This document shows positions 43,201-51,293 of a DNA stretch of 64,000 nucleotides, piece by piece. The notes under the pieces were generated by a model, which searched no databases, had not been told where the DNA came from, and was given only the letters and a program-made list of their open reading frames with translations. The stretch is from Actinophytocola sp035634895 (GTDB lineage: Bacteria; Actinomycetota; Actinomycetes; Mycobacteriales; Pseudonocardiaceae): NCBI RefSeq assembly GCF_035634895.1, contig NZ_DASQCC010000027.1:26631-90630 (forward strand), written 5' to 3'. The translations under genes and the position numbers were made by a program. Position 1 is the stretch's first letter; each line of letters opens with the position of its first letter.

Positions 43201-46200
43201 CGCCCCCGTCGAGCAGGTGCACGGTGACCGAGTAGGTGATGACGGCGGACGCGCCGGCGGCGAGAGCGCCGGTCCAGCTCAGTGAACCGGCCGAGTAGCC
43301 GACCGTGCCGACACTCGCCGCCGCGTCGGCGTTGTACGAGGCGTCGTCGAGCACCCCGGCCAGCGAGTTGGTGAACGCCGCGGCGCCGAAGTCGGTGCCG
43401 CCGGAGTTCGTCGCGGTCACGGTGAACGTGACGACCGCTCCCCCTGTGGTGGCCGGCGCGTTCGCAGTGACCATGACCGTCAGGCCGGGAACCAGCACGT
43501 CGACCGTGGCGGTGCAGCGTGCGTCGGTGCCGCCGGCGGGGCAGTTGCTACCGGCGGAGGTGGACACCACGGTGTTGGCGAGGTGTTTGTCACCGGTGAC
43601 CGGGTCACGCACGGTGACCGAGTAGGTGATCGTCGCGGTCGCGCCGGGCGCCAGAGCGCCGTGCCAGGCCAGCACCGGCGCGCTGTAGGACACGGCCCCG
43701 GTGTTCGTGGTCGCGTCGTCGCCGTAGGCCGCGTCGATCAGCAGGCCGTCCAACCTGTCGGTGAACCCGGCGTCGGAGTACGCCGATTCGCCGGTGTTGA
43801 CCACCGCGACGGTGTACTCGACGGTGCCGCCGGGGGACACCGTCGAGGTGTTCGCCGTCTTGGTGATGGTCAGGCCGGGGATGAGCACGGTGACCGTGGA
43901 GCGGCATCCCGCGTCGCCCGAACCGGGCCGGCACGCGCTGCCGGCCTGGTCGGCGACGGTGATGACATGCAGCGACCGGTCGCCGGTCGCCGGCGAGCTG
44001 ACGGTCAGCGACAGCTGGCCGACCGCGCTCGCGCCGGGCGCGAGGTCCAGCACCCAGAAGGCGGTGCCGTCGGGGTTCGTCACCAGGTCGCCCGTGCTGA
44101 TCGTCGCGTCGTAGTTGTAGGCGGCGTCGTCGAGAGCGCCCGCGAGGTCGAGGGTGACGGAGAGGCCGCGGTAGGTGGTCTCTCCGGTGTTCGTCGCGGT
44201 GACGGTGTAACGCACCACCTGGCTCGGGGTGGCCGTCTCGGTGTCGGCGACCGTCGTGAAGGTCACGGCGGGGATCAGCACGGTGACGGAACTGACGCAG
44301 CGGGTGTCGGCGCTGGCCGCCGGACAGTTGGTCCCGGAGGTGGTCGAGCTGACCCTGGTGCGCAACGTCCGGTCACCGGCGTCGGGGTCGTTGACCGTCA
44401 CCGAGAAGCTGACCGTGGCGGTCGCGCCGACGGCGAGGTCGCCGGTCCAGGTGAGCACCTGACCGCTGACCGATACCGCTCCGCCGGTGGCAGCTGCGTC
44501 GCTGTTGTAGGAGGCGTCGTCCAGCAGGCCGCTCAGCGTGCTGCTCGTGGTCGCGCCGGTGGCGGGTGTCTGACCGCTGTTGGTGATCGAGACCGTGTAC
44601 CGGACCGTCGCGCCGGGCGTGGCCGTGCCGACGTTCGCCGCCGTGGCGATGGTCAGTCCGGGGATGAGCACCGCGACGCTGGTCGCGCACGCGGTGTTCG
44701 CGGAGCCGGTCGGGCAGGTGCTGCCGGGCACCGTCGACGTCGCCGTCGTGGTCAGTGCCTTGTCACCGGGATCGGGGTTGCGCACGGTCACCGAGGCCGT
44801 GATGGTGACCGTCGCGCCGACAGCGAGGTTGCCGGTCCAGGTGAGCGTCGAGCCGCTGACCGATACCGCGCCGGCGGTGGCCGAGACGTCGCCGTTGTAC
44901 GTGGCGTCGTCGAGGGCGCCGGCGAGCGCGACCCTGACGGTGCTCGCGCTGTACGGCGTCTGCCCGGTGTTGGCCAGCGTCACGGTGTAGGCGACCGTGC
45001 CACCGGGCGTGGTGGCGCTGACGTTGGCGCTGTTCGTGATCGACAGCGCCGGCACCAGGACGGTCACCGTGGCGGTGCACTGGGCGGCGGGGTTGCCGCT
45101 CGGGCACGGGCTGCCCGCCGACGCCGAGACCACCGTGCCGGTCAGCGACCGGTTGCCGGTGTCGGGGTCGGCGACGATGACCGAGTAGGTGATCGTCGCG
45201 GTCGCACCGACCGCCAGTGCGCCGGTCCACGTCAGTGCCGGACTGGTGTAGGAGAGGTTTCCCGAGGACGCGGTCGCGTCGGCGCGGTAGGTGGCGTCGT
45301 CCAGCGTGCCGGTGAGGTTGTCGGTGAGCGCCACGGCGGGGTAGGCGGTCTGGCCGGTGTTGGTGACCACGATGGTGAAGCGGACGACGCTGCCCGGGGT
45401 CGTGGTCGCGGAGTCGGCGGTCTTGGCGATCGCGAGGCCGGGCACGGTGACCGTGGCCGAGCACAGGGCGTCCGTGCTGCCGCTCGCGCAGTTGGTGCCC
45501 AGCGTGGTCGAGGTCGCGGTGTTGGCCAGCACCTTGTTGCCGGTGTCGGGGTTGTTGACGGTGACCGAGTAGTTGATGGTGACCGTGCCGCCGGCCGCGA
45601 TGTTGCCGGTCCAGCCGAGGTTCGGTGCGCTGTAGGACACGGTGCCCGCGGTCGTGGTGGCGTTGTTGTCGTAGGCCGCGTCGTCGAGCACACCGGTCAG
45701 CGGGTCGGTCAGGGTGGCGCCCGTCCACGCCGAGGTCCCGGTGTTGGCGACGGTGATCGTGTAGGCGACGGTGCTGCCGGCCGCGGCGGTGGAGACGTTC
45801 GCGGTCTTGGTGATGATCAGCGGCCCGGCGCCGACGACCAGCGTCACCGCTCGGTTCGCGGTCTGGCCGAACGCGTCGGTCACCGACACCGTGAACGACG
45901 AGCTGCCGACCGTCGTCGGCGTGCCGGACAGCGTTCCCGTGCTGGTGTTGAACGTCAGCCCCGGCGGCAGCGCGCCGGTGGGGACGGCCCAGGTGATGGG
46001 GGCGGTGCCGCCGGTGACGGCGAAGATGGTGCTGTAGGCGACCCCGACCTGCCCGGCGGGCGGCGCCGCGCCGTCGAACGTCGGACGGGCCGCGATGACC
46101 ACCGTCACGGTCCTGGCGGCGACCTGGCCGAACGAGTCGGTCGCGGTGACGGTCAGCGGGTAGCTGCCAGACGCCGTCGGGGTGCCGCCGACCGATCCGG

Positions 46201-48907
46201 TGGTGGCGTTGAGCGAGAGACCGGCCGGCAGGCTACCGGCGCTGATCGCCCAGGCGAACGGTCCCGTGCCGCCGGTGACCGCCGGCTGCTGGCTGTACGC
46301 GACACCCACCTCGCCCGCCGCGGGGTTGAAGGCGAGGGTCGGCGTCGCCGCGATGACGATCGTGACGGCCTTCGTCGCGGCCAGGCCGCTGGCGTCGACG
46401 ACCTGGACGGTGAACGAGAAGCTGCCCGCCGCCGTGGGAGTTCCGGCGAGCAGGCCGGTCGTGGCGTTCAGCGTCAGCCCACCGGGCAGGGCACCGGCAC
46501 TGACCGACCAGGCGTAGGGCGACGTACCGTTGGTGGCGGTGAGCTGCCTGCTGTAGGCGACTCCCACCTCCCCGGCCGGCGGTGCGGGGAAGGCGAGGCT
46601 CGGGGACTGGTTGGCGACCACGGCCGACGACTGCGCCGAGTTGGCGCCCGTGCCCGCGAGGTTGGTCGCCGCCACGACGAAGGTGTAGGTGGTCCCGGCC
46701 GTCAGACCGGTGACGGTCCTGGTGGTCGCGGCACCGCTGAAGGTCTGCGGGGTCTGGGCGACACCGGCGATGTACGGGGTGACCCGGTAGCCGGTGATGG
46801 CGCTGCCGTTGTCGGCGGGCGCGTTCCAGGTCAGTGTCGCGGACAGGCTACCGGCCGACACCGCGGTGATCGACGGTGTGCCGGGCAGCGCATAGGGGAC
46901 GACCGCCGCCGACGCCGCGCTGGGCGGGGAGGTGCCGTAGGCGTTCACGGCCGAGACGGTGAACGTGTACGAGCCGCCGGCGGTGAGACCGGTGAGCGTC
47001 CGGCTGGTCGCCGTCGTGTCGAAGGACCGCGTCGACTGTGCGACCCCGGCCAGGTACGGCGTGATGACGTAGCTGGTGATCGCACTGCCGTTGGTGGCCG
47101 GGGCCACCCAGGTGACGGTCGCGCTGGTGATGCCGGCCGTGGCGGTCGGGGCGGCCGGCGTGGCCGGGCGGTCGGCGTAGACGTAGCTCCCCGCGGCGGC
47201 CCTGCCGAGGATGACGACCGTGACCGACACCGTCGCGGCGCCCGGCCTCGCGGGCATGGGCGAGATGTACAGGGCGTTCCCGACGACGGTGAAACAGCCG
47301 GGCGCCGAGGCGCCCGGGCACGGCAGTAGGACGACCGGCGTCCCGGCGTTCTGTTCGGCCGTGGTGCCGATCTCGATGGCCGTCGCGAGGGTGACGTTGG
47401 TGCCGCCGACGAGCACACCGCCGCCGCCGGCGACGCTCCCGCTGGAGGGGACCACGAGGATGCCCGACGGTCCGGCCGGCAGGGCGGTCGTCGCCGAGGT
47501 GGTGTCGGTGGCGGGGTTGGCGTCCGCGGAGGTCGCGGTGGCCGGTGAGTTGCTCTGGACCAGCGCCGAGGTGACGTTCGCCGAGGTGACGATGGCGACC
47601 ACGGTGATCACGGGCAGAGCGGTGCCGTTGGTGAAGCTCGAACCGCTGGTCGTGCAGGTGATCGACTCCCCGACGGGGTTCGCGCACACCCAGCCGGTGC
47701 CGTAGGCGCCGGCCGGGACCACACCGGTCGGCACCGTCTGGGTGACCGAGATCGGGCTCGTCTCGTTGACGCCGGCGAGCACACTCGCGGTGACCTTGTA
47801 GGAGACCGGATCGCCGGGCTGCGAGGTGGCGGCGGCGTAGCTGGTGGTGGTGACCGCCAGCTGGGGCACCGGCTTGAACGTCAGGACCTTCACGTTGGAG
47901 ATCTCGTGCGCGTCGGTCATGGCGCCGGTCGAGCCGACGAACCCGAACGCGAGCTGCTTGGGCACTCCGTTGGCGCCCAGCCATGCCGCGCTCGGGTACA
48001 TGCCGGCCGGGACGACGGGCAGCGCGCCGCTCAGTGTCCGCGTCGACTGCCCGACCGGGGTGGCGACGACCTTGTACGTGCCGGCGGCGACGGAGACACC
48101 GGAGTCCGACGTGAACGAGCCGGTGGTCGGGTTGACGAGCACCTGGACCGGGACCGCGGAAGCCGCTCTGGTCGCGGCCCGGAGGGCGACCTTGGACCCG
48201 GCGGTGCCGTTGTAGGTGGTCGTCAGTCCGCAGTAGCCGACGCCCCCGTTGCCGGGTCCGCGCACCACCACCGCACCCGCTGTCGTGGTCGAGATGTTGG
48301 GGTTCGCGGCGCAGCCGGAGCCGGAGAACCCGGTGCTGCTGAAGTTGCCGAACACGTCGAGACCGACGCCGAGGTACCCGTTGGGCACCCCGCTGACCGA
48401 GCCGGCGGAGGAGTAGCCGAGCGATCCGCCGGACGGTCCGATGGTGGTCGGGGCGGTCTGGCTCGCCGGGTTGACGGCGGCGAGCAGGAACGCGAGGCCG
48501 TCGGCCGCGGTGCCACCCCACTGGTAGCTGGTGAAGGTGACGTCCAGACCACTGGACGTCGGGTAGCTGGTCTGGCCGAAGATCCCGCCGACCTGGTTGG
48601 CGGTCGCCGAGGTCAGCCGCAGTTTTCCGCTGCCCTGCGCGTCGGTGGAGCCCGAGCAGCTGAGCAGGGGGAGGGTGGCGCTGTTGCCCGATGCGGTGAG
48701 GCACGCGGCGTTCGTCCCGCTGGTCGGCGTCGGCAAGGTGACGGTGCCGGTGCCGTCGACCGTCCGGTTGTTGAAGGCGTTCTGGAACAGGACGGTGCCG
48801 GCCGCAGCCGCGGCCGCGGCCGGCGCGACACAGAGTGCGGTCGTCAGCGAGAGCGTAGTGAGCAGCACCAGGGCCTTCGTGCAGCGGCGCCGGGCGCTCC
48901 TAGGCAT
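37271..48907 (-). CDS. Giant secreted adhesin-like protein: lectin, FnIII, Ig, 21 DUF11-type repeats, C-terminal module
   Basis: 3878 aa. Signal peptide (residues 1-38). Approximate domains in order: legume-lectin-like domain at 40-350 (FQNAFNN; GYLGVGLDVFGNFSS; VVVRGPGNGGVGYCG); a DUF11-like unit and an IPT-like unit to 580; two fibronectin type III domains (580-765; ATVTWVAPATNGSAITSY); three He_PIG/cadherin-like Ig units (770-1030; AGEVGVAYSRQLTATNGTSP); 21 DUF11-type units of about 129 aa (1030-3740; TPGxTVxYTVxVxNTGQT, LDDATYNxDA, LTWTGDLAVGxTxTITYSVT); and a final module (3745-3878) homologous to the small protein encoded at 49896-50477. ATG 48907 overlaps the upstream stop by eight bases, excluding a longer reading. 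Probably a carbohydrate-binding surface fibre held by the DUF916 protein. Confidence 0.88.
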   Translation of the reverse strand: MPRSARRRCTKALVLLTTLSLTTALCVAPAAAAAAAGTVLFQNAFNNRTVDGTGTVTLPTPTSGTNAACLTASGNSATLPLLSCSGSTDAQGSGKLRLTSATANQVGGIFGQTSYPTSSGLDVTFTSYQWGGTAADGLAFLLAAVNPASQTAPTTIGPSGGSLGYSSAGSVSGVPNGYLGVGLDVFGNFSSTGFSGSGCAANPNISTTTAGAVVVRGPGNGGVGYCGLTTTYNGTAGSKVALRAATRAASAVPVQVLVNPTTGSFTSDSGVSVAAGTYKVVATPVGQSTRTLSGALPVVPAGMYPSAAWLGANGVPKQLAFGFVGSTGAMTDAHEISNVKVLTFKPVPQLAVTTTSYAAATSQPGDPVSYKVTASVLAGVNETSPISVTQTVPTGVVPAGAYGTGWVCANPVGESITCTTSGSSFTNGTALPVITVVAIVTSANVTSALVQSNSPATATSADANPATDTTSATTALPAGPSGILVVPSSGSVAGGGGVLVGGTNVTLATAIEIGTTAEQNAGTPVVLLPCPGASAPGCFTVVGNALYISPMPARPGAATVSVTVVILGRAAAGSYVYADRPATPAAPTATAGITSATVTWVAPATNGSAITSYVITPYLAGVAQSTRSFDTTATSRTLTGLTAGGSYTFTVSAVNAYGTSPPSAASAAVVPYALPGTPSITAVSAGSLSATLTWNAPADNGSAITGYRVTPYIAGVAQTPQTFSGAATTRTVTGLTAGTTYTFVVAATNLAGTGANSAQSSAVVANQSPSLAFPAPPAGEVGVAYSRQLTATNGTSPYAWSVSAGALPGGLTLNATTGLLAGTPTAAGSFSFTVQVVDASGLAATKAVTIVIAATPTLAFNPAAGEVGVAYSQQPAVTGGTGPFAWAISAGSLPAGLSLNATTGSVGGTPTASGSYPLTVTATDSFGQVAARTVTVVIAARPTFDGAAPPAGQVGVAYSTIFAVTGGTAPITWAVPTGALPPGLTFNTSTGTLSGTPTTVGSSSFTVSVTDAFGQTANRAVTLVVGAGPLIITKTANVSTAAAGSTVAYTITVANTGTSAWTGATLTDPLTGVLDDAAYDNNATTTAGTVSYSAPNLGWTGNIAAGGTVTINYSVTVNNPDTGNKVLANTATSTTLGTNCASGSTDALCSATVTVPGLAIAKTADSATTTPGSVVRFTIVVTNTGQTAYPAVALTDNLTGTLDDATYRADATASSGNLSYTSPALTWTGALAVGATATITYSVIVADPDTGNRSLTGTVVSASAGSPCPSGNPAAQCTATVTVLVPALSITNSANVSATTPGGTVAYTVTLANTGQTPYSASTVRVALAGALDDATYNGDVSATAGAVSVSGSTLTWTGNLAVGATVTITASVTVRNPDPGDKALTTTATSTVPGSTCPTGSANTACATSVAVLIPGLTIATAANVGTATPGATVRYTVSITNSGQTPATGATTSSTLSGLLDDASYNSDAAATGGAVSVSGQVLTWTGDLAVGATATVSFSVTVNDPDAGDRTLRTRVSSTTSGTNCPAASADTRCVSSVTVLIPAVTFTTVADTETATPSQVVRYTVTATNTGETTYRGLSVTLDLAGALDDAAYNYDATISTGDLVTNPDGTAFWVLDLAPGASAVGQLSLTVSSPATGDRSLHVITVADQAGSACRPGSGDAGCRSTVTVLIPGLTITKTANTSTVSPGGTVEYTVAVVNTGESAYSDAGFTDRLDGLLIDAAYGDDATTNTGAVSYSAPVLAWHGALAPGATATITYSVTVRDPVTGDKHLANTVVSTSAGSNCPAGGTDARCTATVDVLVPGLTVMVTANAPATTGGAVVTFTVTATNSGGTDFGAAAFTNSLAGVLDDASYNADAAASVGTVGYSAGSLSWTGALAAGASAVITYSVTVHLLDGGDDLATTAVSSTTAGTNCLIGNSDTRCTATVAVGRLILSQWATETTTTPGSVVHVTVTYENTGQTPYTDISVVSPRDGLSDDTDPAGDQTASSGILVRTAEALTWTGDIPVGGTVTITRTLIVQDPDLGDRLITATLSSTAPGNNCPAATTDPLCTFLVTVLVPGLTVTKTASTTATVPGGTVTYTITAHNTGQTPYVATTLTDPFTGLLDDAVYDNDATTTAGTLTVDSSGLSWTGDLATDATVVITYSVTANSPATGDKTMANVVTSTAVGSTCLPGSGNAACRRTIVVLTPALTIVKTANLANATLGTTVTYTVDVLNSGQTTQPAAAFADALTGVLDDAAYNNDATATRGTVGYSAGVLTWSGGLASGDTATVTYTMRIRNSATGDLTMRNTVTSTTAGNNCTSGSDDTRCTATVAITEAVSATFTKTADREATVAGDVVTYTVTVTNSSASALAAEFTDPLAGILDDATYNNDATPSSGTVGYAAPNLTWSGTVATGATVTVTYTVTVGTVVTGDQRLVGTVTSTTPSESNNCAADSADPRCTNTVPVAALSLEQHYTETSTTPGSLVHLTARFTNTGQLPYTGITVSSPSTDTLDDAIPTGDQVASSGDLVLDAAAITWTGDIPVGGVVTITGTLTVKNTELGNKILTGTLASAALGNTCPAASPADQCVAYLPVLVPGLSIAKTADTTSVTPGDTVAYTVAIHNTGATPYAGATVSDDLAGVLDDATYNADAITSTGMVTFTSPILTWTGDLAPGDIATVTYSVTARDPATGDRTMLNPVTSSEVGNTCPPASGTPACRSVVSVLTPILTISSAASVATTVPGATVGYTLTVTNSGQTAYSPATLAIPLDGVLDDATYGADAAASTGTVSIAGETLTWTGSLALDATATITYSVTVDQPVTGDFLLAQTVTSPNRGSICPEGGVDPRCTTSVAVAGLRIVNSADSATTQPTAVVRNIVTVTNTGQVPYVGLTISDNLAGFLDDATYNGDATATFGGLQLEPDTGRIVWTGDLPVGETLVVTGSVTVNNPDLGDKTLTTLVTTAADASNCPEASPGAECATSVTVLTPGLTVTKAADTVETTPGATVGYTITVTNSGETAYAGATVRDSLDGVLPDAAYNDDATATTGTMTYAEPTLSWTGDLAVGQTVVISYTVRVQDLTLGDKLMVNVVLSDQIGSNCPTGGSAPDCSTLVTILLPVLDIAVTSDRTTTVPGASVGYTVTIRDTGQTDYPGATVSVLLADVLDDAAYGADASTSTGAVTFADSTLTWTGDLTVGADTVTIGYTVTVDDPPAGDRQLVTTVTSPAPGGTCGTAPQCANTVTVLVPGLAVTTSADVATATPGDRVVLTITATNTGQTPYTGTTITTALTDTLDDAEFDGTSTASSGVVTYTEPDLSWTGTLAVGATVTITYAVTIRTPDPGDKVLSTTVVAPAQGSSCLAGAGNPACTATVTVLVPSLSIGISASSATTVPGAVVTYTVTIDNDGQTAYSGAVVDDSLSGVLPDAAYNGDAVASSGVLAYTEPTLTWTGDLAIGAGATITYSVTVDDPDPGDKLLVNTLTSTAPGSTCPPGATLSTCAVQVRVLVPALVITKSADRSSVVAGDPIGYTVVLTNTGQTPYAPATFSDSLTDVLDGATYSSDAVASVGTVEYLNGTIVWTGALAVGETATITYSVTTLDPAPVDRLLLNTVSSTTQGATCRAAAPCGVEVAVLVPALTITKTTDLTTVVAGGTVHYTVAATNTGEADYPAATLSDSLADVLAEATYNDDATVTTGALDYAGGTLSWTGELPRGASVLITYSVTTATGAADGLVLTNRIVSTSNGSTCAADSVAIGCTASVAIAARTITLTDPTSSFTLTGLPNSTVGSDGKVTMTVTTNSTGGYLVTVQAATGSLTGATPGNTTTIPVGLLGVRETGTQPFLPLSADTPLTVHQQDTPSGPGGDAVSNDYRIQIPSVPSDTYSTTLDYIVSAQ
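37680..45830 (-). repeat. Array of 21 DUF11-type coding repeats
   Basis: About 8.15 kb of tandem units near 390 bases each, diverged in DNA but regular in protein. Each unit ends with a small Cys pair (for example GSxCPxGxxDxRCTATVxV), suggesting one disulfide per repeat. Confidence 0.85.
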
Positions 48908-49880
48908 GAGCGCGGCCGGTGCCGGTGTCGGCCGTGCGGGCCCGGCGGCGACGTCGGAGCCAGAAGCCCGCGGCGAGCACCATGACCACGCCGACGCTGA
49001 TGCCCAGCAGCTGCAGGGGGAACACGATGACGCGGATGGTCGTCGTGCGGACGGTGCCGTCCGCGCTGACGATGGACACCGAGGGATGGCAGACACACAT
49101 CAGCGGCGGGTCCCACGTCGTGCTGATGTCGCGGGTCGCGCCACGCATCACCGTGAAGTCGGCGAACGCGGTGGCGGAGCCGCCGACATCGAGGTGCAGG
49201 CGGTTGGTGCTGCGGAAGTCGCGGTGGACGGTACCGGTGTTGCGCACCTTCGCCGTGACCTCGACGGTGCCCGACGTCACGAACCCCGGTGCCTCGAGGC
49301 CACTGAGCGAGGCCGAGTCGTCGGTCGGTCCGGAGACGGCGACGTAGACCGGGACGGCGATGCCCCGGTTGATCCTGATGTTGGCGTCGCCCTTGTCGGC
49401 CGGCACGAGGAACACGATGGCGACCTGGTGATCACCAGGTTCCGGAGACGTGCCGACGGAGACCGACGTGGTGACGGTCTGGCTCGCGCCGGGGGCGACC
49501 ACGAAACTGGTCGGAGTGAGGGTGACCCAGTCGGCGGCCGAGTAGGACGCGTCTTTCTGGAATACCAGGGAGCCGTCCAACCCGCCGGAGAAATTGCGCT
49601 TCTGAACGGTAACCGGAACGGCGGATTGTCCACGGTTGACCACGAGAATAGGCGGGACCGCGGCGAGGTCGTCCTGGCTGGCGACAACTCGGGTGGGGCT
49701 GATGGTCAACGAGAACTGCGCGGGAACCGAGCTGTAGGAGGTCGAGTTCGTGGGCGGATCGCTGACCGGGACCCGCGGGTCCGAGGTGTCTGCCTCGGAC
49801 CCGCTCGCAACTGGCGCCGACCAACCGAGCATGATGGCGCAGAACAGGATTACCGCACTACGCCCCAGCGTGGTGGTCAT
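48900..49880 (-). CDS. DUF916-like WxL-interacting membrane-anchored protein of cluster B
   Basis: 326 aa. Signal peptide to about residue 28; then FSLTISPTRVVASQDDLAA and ILVVNRGQSAVPVTVQKR, DWVTLTPTSFVVAPGASQTV, and GDHQVAIVFLVPA, the order of a DUF916 domain; then an Ig-like second half (VTAKVRNTGTVHRDFRS) with a CVC motif; a C-terminal helix (LLGISVGVVMVLAAGFWL) and an RRRRRAR tail. It has the same plan as the 355-aa protein of cluster A, though sequence identity is low. Stop overlaps the giant adhesin's start; 15 bases downstream of the small module protein. Confidence 0.78.
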   Translation of the reverse strand: MTTTLGRSAVILFCAIMLGWSAPVASGSEADTSDPRVPVSDPPTNSTSYSSVPAQFSLTISPTRVVASQDDLAAVPPILVVNRGQSAVPVTVQKRNFSGGLDGSLVFQKDASYSAADWVTLTPTSFVVAPGASQTVTTSVSVGTSPEPGDHQVAIVFLVPADKGDANIRINRGIAVPVYVAVSGPTDDSASLSGLEAPGFVTSGTVEVTAKVRNTGTVHRDFRSTNRLHLDVGGSATAFADFTVMRGATRDISTTWDPPLMCVCHPSVSIVSADGTVRTTTIRVIVFPLQLLGISVGVVMVLAAGFWLRRRRRARTADTGTGRAHA

Positions 49881-49895
49881 TGTGGACCTTCTTGT

Positions 49896-50477
49896 CTAGA
49901 GCGTCGTCGCGATGTAGTCCAACGTCGCCGAGTAGGTGTCCTCGTTGACGAACGGGATGACGATCTCGTAGTCGTTGCTGAGGGCGTCACCGCCTTGTGC
50001 CGACCGGGTGTCCTTCGCGTCCACCGTGACCGGCGCCGTGCCACTCACCGGAATGAAAGCTGTGCCGTCGGTCTCACGTACCGACAGTGCCCCGATCGGG
50101 ATCGAGTCGGTGTTGCCCGCGACACCCGGTGTCATGGTGGTCGTCTGACTCTGCACGGTGACCGCGTAACCGGCGAGGTTGTTGGTCTCGACGTTGAAGG
50201 TCACCGCACCGTTCGTAGTGACGGTCGCCCCTGGCAGGCCCGTGAGGGTGAAGCTGGGAGTGGCTCCCGTCAACGCGATCGCGGAGTTCACCGCCACGTT
50301 GGCGGTGGTGGTGCCGGTGTCGGTCTCTCCCGGGGCCGCGGCCGCGGTACCACTCATCGCGCCGGCGAGAGCCGCCACGGCGGTGGCACCGAGGACGCCG
50401 CGCAGTACCAGGCGACCGGTGTGCTTCCTCCTGGATTCCTTGGCGTATCTGAGGACTGATTCGAAGTCATGCTCCAT
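49896..50477 (-). CDS. Small secreted module protein homologous to the giant adhesin's C-terminus
   Basis: 193 aa. N-terminal cytoplasmic stretch, then a signal helix (VLGATAVAALAGAMSGTAAA, about residues 28-48), then one module: SFTLTGLPGATVTTNGAVTF, NLAGYAVTVQS, LSVRETDGTAFIPVSG, GGDALSNDYEIVIPFV, DTYSATLDYIATTL. All blocks recur at the C-terminus of the 3878-aa protein (SFTLTGLPNSTV; VSNDYRIQIPSV; DTYSTTLDYIVSAQ). AAAGGAAG precedes ATG 50477; the longer frame has no support. First gene of operon B. Functionally a WxL-like wall-binding module is proposed, without sequence proof. Confidence 0.78.
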   Translation of the reverse strand: MEHDFESVLRYAKESRRKHTGRLVLRGVLGATAVAALAGAMSGTAAAAPGETDTGTTTANVAVNSAIALTGATPSFTLTGLPGATVTTNGAVTFNVETNNLAGYAVTVQSQTTTMTPGVAGNTDSIPIGALSVRETDGTAFIPVSGTAPVTVDAKDTRSAQGGDALSNDYEIVIPFVNEDTYSATLDYIATTL

Positions 50478-50710
50478 AAGCTGAACTTCCTTTGGGGGAG
50501 TGAGCGATTGACTGGTAGTCGCGCTCAGTCCCAATGGTACACACCTTTTGTGACAGGTAATCTTCAGTGGTCATCTGGGTGGTATTTCCCGAATTCAGCT
50601 CGCAAAACCAACGAGATAGCAGGCCGCGAAGGCTCCTTTGTCACGATCGTGACCCCAGAAAACTCGTCTGAGTAGCTTTTGGCGTTAAACCCCACCAAAT
50701 GATGAAAAGA
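50478..50710 (-). promoter_or_regulatory. Promoter region of surface cluster B with perfect palindrome
   Basis: An AT-richer stretch upstream of the small module gene. It contains the 14-bp perfect palindrome GTCACGATCGTGAC at 50640-50653, about 165 bases before the start codon, and a GTGACAGGTAATC stretch nearer the gene. Candidate operator for the cluster B operon; no regulator is nearby. Confidence 0.45.
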
Positions 50711-50751
50711 TGCGGGGCGCCCACCGGCACATCTTGCCGGTGGGCGCCCCG
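50711..50751 (-). terminator. Very strong terminator of the HPF-like gene
   Basis: Perfect 18-bp stem (arms 50711-50728 and 50734-50751, sequence starting GCGGGGCGCCCACC) with a 5-nt loop. On the minus strand it is followed by ATCTTTTC. It insulates cluster B from the HPF gene. Confidence 0.9.
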
Positions 50752-50781
50752 CTGCCACGTGGTCCTGAGCCGCCCGGCGGG

Positions 50782-51138
50782 TCAGCTCGGGTCGTCGGCG
50801 GGCGGCATGTGGCGGATGGTGTCGCTGCCCTTGTGATCGTGTGCGCGGGCGTACTTGCTGTCCAGCACCGTCCCCAACTTCTGCGCCGCGCCGCTGTACG
50901 CGTCGTCCACCGACCCGGCGTGGTGGGTCACGGCGACCGGTTGCATGCCCGCGGGCCGCGCCTCGATCACGCAGCGCTTGTCGCCGGTCGGGCCCGCCCC
51001 GTCCTCGCTGATATGCACCTCCACCCGGGTCAACCACTGGGCGAACCGGGACAGTTCGGCCTCCAGGTCGGTGGTCACGTAGGCGGCCAGCCCTTCACCG
51101 CCCTGGACGTTGTGGTCGGTGTTGACCTGGATCTGCAC
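50782..51138 (-). CDS. HPF/RaiA-family ribosome-associated protein
   Basis: 118 aa. VQIQVNTDHNVQGGEGLAAY at the start, WLTRVEVHISEDGAG in the middle and ARPAGMQPVAVTHHAGSVDDA further on match the short hibernation-promoting-factor family (beta-alpha-beta-beta-beta-alpha). It is expected to bind the 30S decoding centre and silence ribosomes in stress. It lacks the long C-terminal dimerisation domain of HPF-long. The start is GTG 51138, set by AGGAGG six bases upstream; the open frame extends further. Transcribed alone between two strong boundaries. Confidence 0.8.
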   Translation of the reverse strand: MQIQVNTDHNVQGGEGLAAYVTTDLEAELSRFAQWLTRVEVHISEDGAGPTGDKRCVIEARPAGMQPVAVTHHAGSVDDAYSGAAQKLGTVLDSKYARAHDHKGSDTIRHMPPADDPS

Positions 51139-51293
51139 GTGCAACCTCCTAGGGACGACGACATTGATCACGTGCCCCGTACCCCGGAACGGCCGTCCCA
51201 AACCCCGAGGGACCTGGAGATCTTCGGGTACCGGGACACGAGCCGGTCAGGGGTGGGTGAGTCGGCGGCGGCGACGTCGGGACTCGGTGACCT

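Noticed and set aside
43583..47329. Open frame of 1248 codons on the plus strand
   Set aside because: Same antisense effect over the DUF11-type repeats; the apparent repetitiveness merely mirrors the sense repeats.
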